Positions 1 through 10,044 of a DNA stretch of 64,000 nucleotides are shown piece after piece. Every line of letters starts with the position of its first letter. The stretch's first letter is position 1. Both the position numbers and the translations under genes were made by a program. The DNA comes from Bradyrhizobium sp. CCGB01 (GTDB lineage Bacteria; Pseudomonadota; Alphaproteobacteria; Rhizobiales; Xanthobacteraceae), in assembly GCF_024199795.1 (NCBI RefSeq), contig NZ_JANADK010000001.1, positions 6,510,001-6,574,000 on the forward strand. Direction: 5' to 3'. Below the pieces are notes generated by a model. It was not told the DNA's origin. It did no database searches and saw nothing but the letters and a program-made list of their open reading frames with translations.

Positions 1-531
1 CTTGAGCTGCTTCTTCAGGAGCGCGAAGAAGACTTCCTCTTCCTCGGAGCCGGGCTTGTCGAGGAAAGCGGCGTCGCCGTTCTCGGCGCGCAGACCGAGA
101 TGGACGTACATGGTGGCGTCGCCGCCGTCATCGAGGATCATGTTCGGGTGACCGCCACCGTGCCAGTCGAACAGCTTGGCGGTGTAGTCCCAGTATTCGG
201 TCAGGCTCTCGCCCTTGACCGCGAACACCGGAATGCCGGCGGCGGCGATCGCCGCCGCAGCGTGATCCTGCGTCGAATAGATGTTGCAGGAGACCCAGCG
301 AATGTCGGCGCCGAGAGCTGCCAGCGTCTCGATCAGCACGCCGGTCTGAATCGTCATGTGCAGCGAGCCTGCGATGCGCGCGCCCTTCAGCGGCTGCTTC
401 GGGCCAAACTCTTCGCGGGTGGCCATCAGGCCGGGCATCTCGGTCTCGGCGAGCGAGAGCTCCTTGCGGCCGAAATCGGCGAGCGAAATGTCCTTGACGA
501 TGTAGTCGGTGAAGCCGGGCTTCGCATTCAT
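1..531 (-). CDS. ahcY: Adenosylhomocysteinase (partial, N-terminal 177 residues)
   Basis: Hydrolyses S-adenosylhomocysteine to adenosine and homocysteine in the cytosol, which removes the inhibitory product of SAM-dependent methylation. The reverse strand from 531 reads [20 protein letters not shown], then a family-typical stretch with [15 protein letters not shown] and [14 protein letters not shown], which are S-adenosylhomocysteine hydrolase signatures of the substrate-binding domain. The frame stays open to base 1, so the NAD-binding and C-terminal parts lie outside the window. metK is upstream on the same strand, separated by a palindromic repeat, so the two form a methylation-cycle pair. 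Start chosen at the ATG preceded by an AGGA-type site. The identification is firm; only the 3' extent is unknown. Confidence 0.96.
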   Translation of the reverse strand, partial: MNAKPGFTDYIVKDISLADFGRKELSLAETEMPGLMATREEFGPKQPLKGARIAGSLHMTIQTGVLIETLAALGADIRWVSCNIYSTQDHAAAAIAAAGIPVFAVKGESLTEYWDYTAKLFDWHGGGHPNMILDDGGDATMYVHLGLRAENGDAAFLDKPGSEEEEVFFALLKKQLK

Positions 532-556
532 AGCGGAGGTCCTGTTGTTGAATTGG

Positions 557-648
557 TCATTCCGGGCGCCTCGACGAGGCGAACCCGGAATCTCGACATG
601 ATGGATCAGGGATCCCGGGGTCGCCGCTCTCGCGGCGCCCCGAAATGA
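557..648. repeat. Palindromic intergenic repeat, family A copy 1
   Basis: The sequence starts TCATTCCGGG and ends in a degenerate CCCCGAAATGA, with an internal AACCCGGAATCTCG block. The outer ends and inner blocks are inverted, so it can fold into a multi-hairpin structure. Similar copies lie at 9941-10030, 12046-12123 and 28396-28473, always between genes. This copy is the most degenerate of the four. Confidence 0.8.
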
Positions 649-657
649 TTTTGGCAG

Positions 658-1854
<1,197 letters not shown>

Positions 1855-1916
1855 CAGTAACCCCTTGTTCCGCCGCTAAGCTGGCGGGCGTTTGCGATGT
1901 TTACCTTCGGATGATG

Positions 1917-3272
1917 TCAATCACGCCGTCGCGAGATGACGTAGGATTCGTCGAGAAACCAGAGCCCGTTGTACTTTCGCAGCACATCCCTGGCGGCATC
2001 CAGAGTGCGGCCGTTTTGAGTCATTTCCGTCAAACGATCGTCCTCGATCTGAGCGACATACACCGCCGCATTCCACGCTGCAAAGGCCGTCGAGGTTCCG
2101 ATGGTACCTGTGACCTCGTTGGGCAGCGCTTCCATATCATACCTGAAGATCGAACGGTTATCCGCGTAAGCATTAAAATTTAGGTCCCGGCCCAACGACC
2201 CAAGTTCATACTTCACCGCGCGCAATAGCTCATGCCGGCTGACCGAGAAAGGATTTTCTCCCGGCCAGATCGCCTGGATCATTTCCATGCCCGGATCCTG
2301 GCCGTGGGAGTGGATTCCGATCAGCCGCCCGCCCGGCCGAAGCGCCCGCGCCAGGGGCGCGATGATCCGCTTGGCCCGGAAATTGACCGAGGACAGGGCG
2401 CGATAGGGCTGGGATGCAATGACCAGGTCGAAATTGGCCTCGGTCTGGCCCGGCCGCGGGATGGTCGAATCCAGCAGGAACCGGTGGTCCTCGCGATAGA
2501 GCACGAGGACGACGGGCCGCTCGTACAGCGGCATAGCCGTGCGTGGGCTGATCGCGGCGCGCCAGTTCTGCTCCAGGAACGGCCGCAACTCGGCGATCTG
2601 CTGCTCGAATTCTCCCGACGAGGCGCCCCGTAGCGGAACCTCGTGCCAGACGGTCGCAGCCGCCGCCGCAGGCGACGCCGGCGTAAGCCAGGGCGCCTCT
2701 GAATAGAACATGTTGGTGAAGACGAACACCGACGCCGGATGCTCGAAAATGCGGTCCGGCACCTTCTCCAGCGTCAGGCGCAGATCCTCGAGACTGAGCT
2801 CCTTGCCGGCCACATAGAACGGCATGTGCGGGTAGCGCTGGTGGGTCGCGCGCAGCACCCGCGCCAGCACCGTGCCGTCGCCGACGCCGGCGTCGAATAT
2901 GCGCAGCGCCGGCGGGCGCGGATGGATGCTGGAGAGCTCGAGCGCGACGCGCTCGGCGACCACCCGCTTCTCGCTGCAGGTATGGACGAACAGCAGGTAT
3001 TTCTGCCGGTTCTCAAAGAAGCGGAAATTGCCGCGCGGATCGCGCTTCTCGGGGGGCACCTGAAGGCCCCGCGGCGGCGGCAGGCCGCCGGTCGTCGACG
3101 CGGCGATATAGGCCTGGATCCGCTCCAGCGTATCGATGGTGATGCGCTTTCCCTCGCGCAGCCGATGCACCAGCTTCCCATCGTTCACCGCGCGCCGGCC
3201 GAACGTCGATTCCGCCATGTCCGCCTTGCGGCAGAACTCGGTGATTTGGCTCAGGATTTCGTCGTTTTTCAT
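1917..3272 (-). CDS. SAM-dependent methyltransferase-like protein with regulator-like N-terminus
   Basis: A 451-residue protein upstream of metK on the same strand. Residues 1 to about 55 (MKNDEILSQITEFCRKADMA and the following RLREGKRITIDTLERIQAYI) look like a small helix-turn-helix regulator. In many alphaproteobacteria a separate small regulator precedes metK, so this may be a fusion of it. Further in, a Rossmann-like motif I (RIFDAGVGDGTVLARVL) and an acidic FDLVIASQPYRALS region mark a class I methyltransferase. The substrate is unknown. The start is the first ATG that gives the conserved N-terminus; the frame is also open upstream to 4175, but that part overlaps the opposite TPR gene and is a shadow. 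Operon membership with metK is inferred from the 62-base gap. Confidence 0.75.
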   Translation of the reverse strand: MKNDEILSQITEFCRKADMAESTFGRRAVNDGKLVHRLREGKRITIDTLERIQAYIAASTTGGLPPPRGLQVPPEKRDPRGNFRFFENRQKYLLFVHTCSEKRVVAERVALELSSIHPRPPALRIFDAGVGDGTVLARVLRATHQRYPHMPFYVAGKELSLEDLRLTLEKVPDRIFEHPASVFVFTNMFYSEAPWLTPASPAAAAATVWHEVPLRGASSGEFEQQIAELRPFLEQNWRAAISPRTAMPLYERPVVLVLYREDHRFLLDSTIPRPGQTEANFDLVIASQPYRALSSVNFRAKRIIAPLARALRPGGRLIGIHSHGQDPGMEMIQAIWPGENPFSVSRHELLRAVKYELGSLGRDLNFNAYADNRSIFRYDMEALPNEVTGTIGTSTAFAAWNAAVYVAQIEDDRLTEMTQNGRTLDAARDVLRKYNGLWFLDESYVISRRRD

Positions 3273-3431
3273 CGGTGGGAATGCGGTGGGCAGAAACGTT
3301 GGGCTAGGTTTCCCTAGCAAAATCTGCCCACTGAGGGAATACCCTGCTTTACGCCTCGCCGATGACGCGAGCGTGAACCCCGGCGCACTGCCGGGCAACA
3401 AACAAGCGCTTCTCCTCAAGGGACCACCGTC

Positions 3432-5138
3432 ATGCGCCGCCCGCTCGTCGCGTTCTGCCTGCTCGCCGCAACCCTGTGGGCCACGCCCGCCTTCGCGCAG
3501 GCGCGCAGCCAGCTCGGGCCGCTCTGCACCACCGACACCACGCCGGCGGACCAGATGATCGACGCCTGCAACAAGATCGTCGCGCTGAAGGTGTTTAGAG
3601 GTGAGCAGCTCGCGACCATCTATTTCTGGCGCGCGGTCGGCTGGAACAAGAAGGGCGACTATTCGAAGGTCATCACCGATGCCACCGAGGCGATCCGGCT
3701 CCAGCCGAGCCAGGCGGTCTACAATCTCAGGGGATCGGCCTATTACGACAAGGGCGACTACGACATCGCGATCGCCGATTTCGACGATGCGCTGAAGCTC
3801 GGCCCGCCCAGCGGCACCATCTTCCACAATCGCGGCAATGCCTGGCGCGGCAAGGGCGACTACGCCAAGGCGATCGCCGACTACGATGTTACGATCAAGC
3901 TCGAGCCGAAATCGACGTTCTCCTTCCAGAACCGCGGCATCGCGAAGGAAGCGCTCGGCGACCTCGACGGCGCGCTGTCGGACATCAACCAGGCGATCCG
4001 GCTCGACCCGGCGTTGCCGCAGCCGCTGATCAACCGCACCGCGATCTGGCGCGTCAGGGGCGATCTTGATCGCGCCATTGCCGACGGCAGCGAGGCGATC
4101 CGGCTCGCGAAAGAGAAGCGGCCCGTCAACATCATGACGCCGCCGAACAGCGTGCTGATCTCCGGTTATATCCATCGCGCGCTGGCCTACGAGGCCAAGG
4201 GCGACTACGCCAATGCGCGCGACGACTACAAGGCGACGCTGGCGATCGTGGCTTCCGATGCCGGCAGCAAGGCCAATCAGGCGACCGCAAAAGTGCGGTT
4301 GTCGCTGGTGACGGATGCGCTCGCACCCATCCCGCGCGATGCGCCGTCACCGGCGCCGCAACCGGCCCCGCAGCAGACGGGCGCGGCGCCGGCGCCCTCG
4401 CCTGCCCCGGTCGTGCTCGGCAAGCGCCTGGCACTGGTGATCGGCAACGGCGCCTATGCGCACGTCAAGGCACTGCCCAATCCCGCCAACGACGCGCGCG
4501 CCGTCGCGAAGAGTTTGCGCGACATCGGCTTCACGGTGTCTGAAGGCGTCGATCTCGACCGCGCCGCGATGCAGAAGGTGACGCGCGATTTCCTGCGCGA
4601 GGCGGCGCGGGCGCAAGTCGCCGTGGTCTACTATGCCGGCCACGGCGTGCAGGTCGACGGCCGCAATTATCTCATTCCCATCGACGTCGAGCTGAAGGCT
4701 GGCAGCAGCATGACGGAGGCGATGATCGACATGGACACGATCATGGCCGGCCTCGACGACCAGGTCCGCACCAACATTCTGATCTTCGATGCCTGCCGCA
4801 ACAACCCGATGGCACAACAGGTGGCGTCCACCGGCAGCAGTCGTGCCATCGAAGGCGCCTCGGGCCTCGCAGCTCCAACGAGCCTCGGCGCCGGTGCAAC
4901 GTTAGGCGCGGGCACGCTGATCGCGTTCGCCACCGCGCCGGGCCAGGTCGCGCTCGACGGCGAACGCGTCAACTCGCCGTTCTCCGCCGCCCTCTCCCGC
5001 CATCTCGGAACGCCGGGGCTGGAGGTGCAGCAGATGCTGACGCGGGTGCGGGCCGAGGTGGTCTCGAGCACGAAAAACAAGCAGGTGCCGTGGTCGAACT
5101 CGTCGCTGCTCGGCGAGGTGTATCTGGCGGCGAAGTGA
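3432..5138 (+). CDS. Secreted TPR-caspase-like (peptidase C14) protein
   Basis: A 568-residue protein. A signal peptide (MRRPLVAFCLLAATLWATPA, cut after AFAQA) predicts export. Residues about 50-290 hold tandem TPR units with repeated (Y/F)xxKGDYxxAIxD patterns. A proline/alanine-rich linker follows at about 300-325. Residues 327-568 are a caspase-fold domain starting GKRLALVIGNGAY. The expected catalytic dyad is visible as H404 in YYAGHGVQ and C455 in FDACRNNP. The architecture suggests a protein-interaction arm controlling a cysteine peptidase in the periplasm; substrates are unknown. The gene stands alone, divergent from the methyltransferase, with family B and C repeats downstream. Confidence 0.87.
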   Translation: MRRPLVAFCLLAATLWATPAFAQARSQLGPLCTTDTTPADQMIDACNKIVALKVFRGEQLATIYFWRAVGWNKKGDYSKVITDATEAIRLQPSQAVYNLRGSAYYDKGDYDIAIADFDDALKLGPPSGTIFHNRGNAWRGKGDYAKAIADYDVTIKLEPKSTFSFQNRGIAKEALGDLDGALSDINQAIRLDPALPQPLINRTAIWRVRGDLDRAIADGSEAIRLAKEKRPVNIMTPPNSVLISGYIHRALAYEAKGDYANARDDYKATLAIVASDAGSKANQATAKVRLSLVTDALAPIPRDAPSPAPQPAPQQTGAAPAPSPAPVVLGKRLALVIGNGAYAHVKALPNPANDARAVAKSLRDIGFTVSEGVDLDRAAMQKVTRDFLREAARAQVAVVYYAGHGVQVDGRNYLIPIDVELKAGSSMTEAMIDMDTIMAGLDDQVRTNILIFDACRNNPMAQQVASTGSSRAIEGASGLAAPTSLGAGATLGAGTLIAFATAPGQVALDGERVNSPFSAALSRHLGTPGLEVQQMLTRVRAEVVSSTKNKQVPWSNSSLLGEVYLAAK

Positions 5139-5159
5139 GGGCGTCCCATCCAGGACGCC

Positions 5160-5230
5160 GTAGCCCGGATGAGCGAAGCGATATCCGGGGTTCGACCGAT
5201 CCCGCATGCCGCTTCGCTCACGCGGGCTAC
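5160..5230. repeat. Palindromic intergenic repeat, family B
   Basis: Begins GTAGCCCGGATGAGCGAAGC and ends with the inverted GCTTCGCTCACGCGGGCTAC, so the ends can pair into a long stem. It lies directly after the caspase-like gene. It is a common type of dispersed repeat in Bradyrhizobium-like genomes; that statement is from memory and was not searched. Confidence 0.75.
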
Positions 5231-5250
5231 GACCTCGCCCAACACTCAAC

Positions 5251-5352
5251 TGTCATCGCCCGGCTCGACCGGGCGATCCAGTATTCCAGAGACAGCGAGA
5301 GGTGCGGAGAAGCCGCGGCGTACTGGATTCCCCGCTTTCGCGGGGAATGACA
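5251..5352. repeat. Palindromic intergenic repeat, family C
   Basis: Begins TGTCATCGCCCGG and ends GCGGGGAATGACA, with internal inverted GATCCAGTA and TACTGGATT segments. The ends and the inner pair can each form a stem. It sits between the convergent ends of the caspase-like gene and the MetE-like gene, where it may act as a transcription end or RNA-stabilising structure. Confidence 0.7.
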
Positions 5353-5404
5353 GTGAGAGTGTGGAGAGACCTCGCCGCCACTCACGTGACGGACAATGCG
5401 AGGC

Positions 5405-6523
5405 TCAGTTACCCCACACTTCCTTCGCGATCTCCACCGCGAGGCTCAGCTTGGCCCACTGCTCTTCCTCGGAGAGGATGTTGCCTTCTTCGGTCGAGGC
5501 AAAGCCGCACTGCGGGGACAGCGCAAGTTGCTCCAGCGGCGCGAATTTGGCGGCCTCTTCGAGACGACGCTTGATGTCGTCCTTCTTCTCGAGCTCGCCG
5601 AACTTCGAGGTGATGACGCCGACCACGACGACCTTGTTGCCCTTGGGCAGGAAGCGCAGCGGCTCGAAGCCGCCGGCGCGGTCGCTGTCGTATTCGAGGA
5701 AGTAGCCGTCGTAATTGGTGCCGGCGAGCATGGTCTCGGCCACCGGCTCGTAGCCGCCCGAAGAAATCCAGGTCGAGCGGAAATTGCCGCGGCAGACATG
5801 CGTCGTCACCACCATGTCGGCGGGCTTCTCCGCCAGCGCGTAGTTGATGACGCGGGCGTAGATCTGCTGGAGACCGTCGGGATTGTCGCCGCGCTCGCGC
5901 GCCTTCTGGAGCTCTTCCTGCGAGCAAAGATAGGCCCAGACGGTGTCGTCGAACTGGAGATAGCGGCAGCCGGCGTCATAGAACGCCTTCACCGCCTTGC
6001 GGTAGGTCTTGCCGAGATCCTCGTAGAACGCGTCCAGATCGGGATAGACGTCCTTGGAGATCGCCTTGCGGCCGCCGCGGAAGTGCAGCACCGCGGGCGA
6101 CGGGATCGTCATCTTGGCGGTGACGTGGGCCTGGTCCGCACACTTCTTCAGGAAGCGGAAGTGATCCAGCATCGGATGGTCGTCGGGGAAATCGAGCTTG
6201 CCGATCACGCGGACCGCGTCATGCCGCGTCTCGACGCCTGCGAACTGGATGCCCGTGTCCGGGTGAAACATTTCGCAGCCGGTGAGCTTGGCCAGGAAGT
6301 CGAAATGCCACCAGGAGCGGCGGAATTCGCCGTCGGTCGCGAGCTTCAAGCCGACCGAGGCCTGCTTGTGCACGACCTTCTCGATCTCCATGTCCTCGAT
6401 CTTGCGCAGATCGTCGGCCGAGATCTCACCCTTCTCGAGCTTTGCGCGGGCTTCCTTGATCTTGGCGGGGCGCAGAAGGCTGCCGACCTCGTCGGCGCGG
6501 AAGGGGGCTTTGGTTCGCTGCAT
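5405..6523 (-). CDS. Cobalamin-independent methionine synthase-like protein (MetE C-terminal type)
   Basis: A 372-residue protein matching the catalytic C-terminal half of MetE without the N-terminal half. The four zinc ligands expected for MetE are present with fitting spacing: H242 and C244 in THVCRGN, E277 in YFLEYD, and C339 in SPQCGF. It therefore probably transfers a methyl group to a thiol such as homocysteine, but the methyl donor is uncertain because short homologues lack the N-terminal domain. Start chosen at 6523 (MQRTKAPFRADEVGS) behind a GGGAG ribosome site; an in-frame upstream start would overlap the preceding ABC gene's 3' end. It is the last gene of the minus-strand Liv operon, 19 bases after livF. 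Confidence 0.88.
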   Translation of the reverse strand: MQRTKAPFRADEVGSLLRPAKIKEARAKLEKGEISADDLRKIEDMEIEKVVHKQASVGLKLATDGEFRRSWWHFDFLAKLTGCEMFHPDTGIQFAGVETRHDAVRVIGKLDFPDDHPMLDHFRFLKKCADQAHVTAKMTIPSPAVLHFRGGRKAISKDVYPDLDAFYEDLGKTYRKAVKAFYDAGCRYLQFDDTVWAYLCSQEELQKARERGDNPDGLQQIYARVINYALAEKPADMVVTTHVCRGNFRSTWISSGGYEPVAETMLAGTNYDGYFLEYDSDRAGGFEPLRFLPKGNKVVVVGVITSKFGELEKKDDIKRRLEEAAKFAPLEQLALSPQCGFASTEEGNILSEEEQWAKLSLAVEIAKEVWGN

Positions 6524-6542
6524 TTTCGACTCCCAAGATATT

Positions 6543-7259
6543 TTAGTGGGCCGCCGCCCCTGCGACACCGAGGTGGCGCTCCAGGACCGAGGGGTCGGCC
6601 TTCAGCGCGGCGCTCGGGGCGTCGTGGACGATCGTTCCGCGCTCCAATATCACAACGCGGTCGGCGAGCCCCAGAATCTTTTGGGCATTCTGCTCGACGA
6701 TGATCGAGCAGATGCCGCCGGCCCGGGTGATGGCCCCGATCGCCTTCAGAAGCTCCTCGACGATGATGGGGGCAAGGCCCTCGGTCGGCTCGTCCAGCAG
6801 CAGGACTTTCGGATTGAGGGTCAGCGCGCGGCCGATCGCCAGCATCTGCTGCTCGCCCCCGGAGAGCTGGTTGCCGAAATTGGTCCGCCGTTCTTTCAGC
6901 CGCGGGAACATCTCGTAGACCTTCTCGACAGTCCAAGCGCCGGGCTGCGCCACCGCGGTCATGTTTTCTTCGACTGTGAGCGAGCGGAAGATGTTGCGCT
7001 CCTGCGGCACCCAGCCAATGCCGGCGCGTGCCCGCTGGTCGGGCCGAAGCGAAGTGACATCCGTGCCGGCGAGCGCGACCGAGCCGGAGAAGCGGCGGGT
7101 GACGCCGACGATGGAGTTGATCAGCGTGGTCTTGCCGGTGCCGTTGCGACCCAACAGCGCCAGCACCTGCCCCTCGGCGAGGCGCAGCGACATGTTGGGC
7201 AGCACCACCGCCTCGCCATAGCCGGCGCGAAGGGCGTCGATTGCGAGCAGGTCAGACAT
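6543..7259 (-). CDS. livF: Branched-chain amino acid-type ABC transporter ATP-binding protein (LivF type)
   Basis: A 238-residue ATPase of the LivF class. It has a Walker A (GRNGTGKTTLINS), a signature LSGGEQQMLAIGRAL, a Walker B (VLLLDEPTEGLAP) and a switch histidine region (IIVEQNAQ) in standard order. ATG at 7259 overlaps the stop of the LivG gene by 8 bases, which signals translational coupling. It pairs with LivG to power import through LivH/LivM. The substrate is not evident from the sequence; the adjacent MetE-like gene hints at a sulfur or methyl compound. Confidence 0.93.
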   Translation of the reverse strand: MSDLLAIDALRAGYGEAVVLPNMSLRLAEGQVLALLGRNGTGKTTLINSIVGVTRRFSGSVALAGTDVTSLRPDQRARAGIGWVPQERNIFRSLTVEENMTAVAQPGAWTVEKVYEMFPRLKERRTNFGNQLSGGEQQMLAIGRALTLNPKVLLLDEPTEGLAPIIVEELLKAIGAITRAGGICSIIVEQNAQKILGLADRVVILERGTIVHDAPSAALKADPSVLERHLGVAGAAAH

Positions 7260-8007
7260 TGACCGCCTCCTCGCCGAGATAGACGGCCTTGACCTGCGGG
7301 TCGCGTGCCACCTGGTCGGGCGGGCCTTCGGTAAGCAGCGCACCCGAGACCAGCACGGAGATGCGGTCGGCGAAGGAAAAGACGAGATCCATGTCGTGCT
7401 CGATCAGGAGCACCGTGACGTCGCGCGGCAGGCTACCTACGACGGCGAGAATGTCGTGGCGTTCGCTCTCGGGCACGCCGGCGGCGGGCTCATCGAGCAG
7501 CAGCACGCGCGGCTTGGCGGCGATCGCGACCGCGATCTCGAGCAGGCGTTGCTTGCCGTAGGGCAGCGTCACGGTCTGTTCGTTCATGACGTCGAGCAGA
7601 TGGAAGCGGGTCAGCAGGTCCGCAATCTCGCCGTTGACGTCGCTGCGCGTCCCCATTCGCCGCCACCAGTCGCCGCCGTGGCCAAGGCGCTCGGAGACCG
7701 CAAGACCGATGGTCTCGAGCGGGGTCAGGTCGGGATAGAGCTGATTGATCTGGAAGGTGCGCGACAGGCCGCGCAGCACACGCTTGTGCACGGGCAGATC
7801 CGTGATGTCCTGGCCTTCGAGCAGGATGCGGCCGGAATTCGGCTTCAGCACGCCGGTGAGTTGGTTGATCACCGTGGTCTTGCCGGCGCCGTTGGGGCCG
7901 ATCAGCGCATGGCGAGCGCCCTGCTCGATCTTGAGCGACAGGTCGCGCGTGACGCGCAGGCCGCCGAAGGTTTTTTCGAGATTCTGGGTTTCGAGCGCGA
8001 TGGTCAT
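7252..8007 (-). CDS. livG: Branched-chain amino acid-type ABC transporter ATP-binding protein (LivG type)
   Basis: A 251-residue ATPase beginning MTIALETQNLEKTFGGLRVT, with Walker A GPNGAGKTTVINQ, a signature-like TLPYGKQRLLEIAVAI (degenerate, as usual in LivG) and Walker B VLLLDEPAAGV. The ATG overlaps the LivM stop as ATGA at 8004-8007, so expression is coupled. It acts in the cytoplasm on the inner face of the permease. Confidence 0.93.
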   Translation of the reverse strand: MTIALETQNLEKTFGGLRVTRDLSLKIEQGARHALIGPNGAGKTTVINQLTGVLKPNSGRILLEGQDITDLPVHKRVLRGLSRTFQINQLYPDLTPLETIGLAVSERLGHGGDWWRRMGTRSDVNGEIADLLTRFHLLDVMNEQTVTLPYGKQRLLEIAVAIAAKPRVLLLDEPAAGVPESERHDILAVVGSLPRDVTVLLIEHDMDLVFSFADRISVLVSGALLTEGPPDQVARDPQVKAVYLGEEAVNV

Positions 8008-9032
8008 GCGTCGCTCTCCGGCACGGCGACGACGGCCTTGCGTCCGGCAACCTGTTTGATCACGAGGTTCGGCACGTACAACACCCAGCGATGCAGGCGC
8101 TGGCGGCCGACCAGCACGATCACGACCAGCACGAGGCCGATCCAGAACTGCCAGTATTGCGGAGTGATCGTCGAAAAGACTTCCTGGAGCATGCGGAAGA
8201 TCACTGCGCCGACCAGCCCGCCATAGAGATAGCCGGTGCCGCCGATGACGAGCACCAGCATCAGATCGGCCGAACGCTCGAAGGCGAACACGTCGAGGGA
8301 AGCGATCGCCGTGGTCTGGGTGAACAGCGCGCCCGCGATGCCGGCATAGAACGCCGCGAGCGTGTAGATCGCGATCAGGCGGCGGTTGACGGGGATGCCG
8401 ATCGCGGCCGCGCGCAACGGATTGTTCTTGATCGCGCGCAGCGACAGACCAAACGGCGAGTGCACGACGCGGCGGGCAAACAGGAACAACAGGAACAGCA
8501 CGGCCAGCGAGTAGAAGAAGCCGGTCTTGCCGAACATGTCGAACGGGATCTCGCCGAAGATCGGCTGCATCTCGATGCCCTGAAGGCCGTCGGTGCCGCC
8601 GGTGATGTTAGAAAAACGTTCGGCAAGCGCCTCGAGCAGCAGCGCGATGCCAAGCGTGACCATCAGCCGGGTCAGGTCGACGCCGCGGATCACCAGGAAG
8701 CTGGTGGCAAAACCCAGCACCATCGCGGCAAGCCCTGCGACGATCAGCGCGAGCACGGGCTCGTTGATAATCCCATGCAGTGCAAGAAGCCCCGCGGCAT
8801 AGGCGCCGACGCCGAAGAAGGCGGCATGCCCGAGTGAGACGATGCCGGCATAGCCGAGGATGAGATCGAGCGACATCGCGAACAGCGCCAGCCGCAGGAT
8901 GTCGGTCATGATCAGATAGCGCGTGGGAAATACAAAGCCGCAGGCCAGCACGATGAGCCAGAAGGCGACTTCGCCGTAATGCCAGCGCGCCTGGCGCTGG
9001 GCGTGATAACCGACGTCGGAGGAAGCGTTCAT
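8004..9032 (-). CDS. livM: Branched-chain amino acid-type ABC transporter permease (LivM type)
   Basis: A 342-residue inner-membrane permease with many hydrophobic segments and the LivM-type LGYAGIVSLGHAAFFGVGAY and GIAGALFTQTTAI regions. Start chosen at 9032 (MNASSDVGYHAQRQ). The upstream part of the frame runs into the LivH gene and is arginine-rich shadow. It is 8 bases after LivH and overlaps LivG, within the same operon. Confidence 0.92.
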   Translation of the reverse strand: MNASSDVGYHAQRQARWHYGEVAFWLIVLACGFVFPTRYLIMTDILRLALFAMSLDLILGYAGIVSLGHAAFFGVGAYAAGLLALHGIINEPVLALIVAGLAAMVLGFATSFLVIRGVDLTRLMVTLGIALLLEALAERFSNITGGTDGLQGIEMQPIFGEIPFDMFGKTGFFYSLAVLFLLFLFARRVVHSPFGLSLRAIKNNPLRAAAIGIPVNRRLIAIYTLAAFYAGIAGALFTQTTAIASLDVFAFERSADLMLVLVIGGTGYLYGGLVGAVIFRMLQEVFSTITPQYWQFWIGLVLVVIVLVGRQRLHRWVLYVPNLVIKQVAGRKAVVAVPESDA

Positions 9033-9040
9033 CGGCAAAC

Positions 9041-9910
9041 TCAACGCGCGGCCGTGCGGCCGAACAGGCCGTTCGGGCGCCAGATCAGGATCACGATCAT
9101 CATGGTGTAGATCACGAAGGGTCCCATCTTCGGCACGTAATATTTGCCGGCGACGTCGCCGATGCCGAGCAGGAGCGAGGCCAGGAACGGCCCGGTAATG
9201 GAGGAAGAGCCGCCGACGGTGACCACGATCAGGAAGTAGATCATGAACTTCAGCGGGAAATACGGATCGAGGCCGAGGATCTCGGCGCTCAGCGCGCCGC
9301 CGAGACCGGCAAGCCCGCAACCGAAGGCAAAGGTGAAGGCGAACACCTGTGGGACATTGATGCCGAGGCCGCTGGCGGCGCGGGGATCATCGACCGCGGC
9401 GCGCAGCCGGCTGCCGAAACGGGTCTTGGCCAGCACCATCTGGAGAGCGATGGTGAGCAGGCCGCAGATCACGATGATCATCAGCCGGTAGCGGCCGATG
9501 CCGACGCCGAACACGTCGAACTGGCCCTGGAGCGCCGCCGGGAGGTTGATGAAGACTCGCGACGAGCCCTGGATGTAGTCGACGGCGGCGACCGACATGA
9601 ACGTGAGGCCGATCGTGAACAGCACCTGGTCGAGATGGCTGCGCGTATAGAGATGGCGATAGAGCGTGCGCTCGAGCGCGATGCCGATCGCGGCGGAGGA
9701 AACGAAAGCGAGCGGCAGCGCGGCGAAAAACGGCCAGCCCATCCGGTTGACCAGCACCATGCAGACATAGCCGCCGGCCATGGCGAAGGCGCCGTGGGCG
9801 AGGTTGACGAAGTTCATCAGGCCGAGCGTGACCGCGAGCCCGCAGGCAAGCACGAACAGCAGCATGCCGTAGGCAACGCCATCGAACAGGTTGGTGAGGA
9901 TTGCGGTCAT
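9041..9910 (-). CDS. livH: Branched-chain amino acid-type ABC transporter permease (LivH type)
   Basis: A 289-residue inner-membrane permease starting MTAILTNLFDGVAYGMLLFV, with LivH features (LGLMNFVNLAHGAFAMAGGY; GLAGLGGALSAEI) and about eight hydrophobic spans. It forms the translocation pore with LivM. A family A repeat separates it from the substrate-binding gene, a position that can tune relative transcript levels of binding protein and permease. Confidence 0.93.
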   Translation of the reverse strand: MTAILTNLFDGVAYGMLLFVLACGLAVTLGLMNFVNLAHGAFAMAGGYVCMVLVNRMGWPFFAALPLAFVSSAAIGIALERTLYRHLYTRSHLDQVLFTIGLTFMSVAAVDYIQGSSRVFINLPAALQGQFDVFGVGIGRYRLMIIVICGLLTIALQMVLAKTRFGSRLRAAVDDPRAASGLGINVPQVFAFTFAFGCGLAGLGGALSAEILGLDPYFPLKFMIYFLIVVTVGGSSSITGPFLASLLLGIGDVAGKYYVPKMGPFVIYTMMIVILIWRPNGLFGRTAAR

Positions 9911-9940
9911 CGGTAGCGGCTGAACCCTGGTAATCGCCGG

Positions 9941-10030
9941 TCATTCCGGGGCAGCGCACGCGCTGAACCCGGAATCTCGTTTCAACAATTTCGAGATCCC
10001 GGGTTCGCGCTAATGCGCGCCCCGGGATGA
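9941..10030. repeat. Palindromic intergenic repeat, family A copy 2
   Basis: Runs from TCATTCCGGGGC to CCCCGGGATGA, with inner CCCGGAATCTCG and CGAGATCCCGGG halves around an ATTT-rich centre. It lies inside the Liv operon between the binding-protein gene and LivH, so it would be transcribed and fold in the mRNA. Confidence 0.85.
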
Positions 10031-10044
10031 CGCGCTTTTGCGCG

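Noticed and set aside
1855..1916. Possible SAM-responsive riboswitch before metK
   Set aside because: The 62-base leader has only a CCGCC/GGCGG hairpin and no conserved core I can match to SAM-II, SAM-V, SAM/SAH or SAH types.
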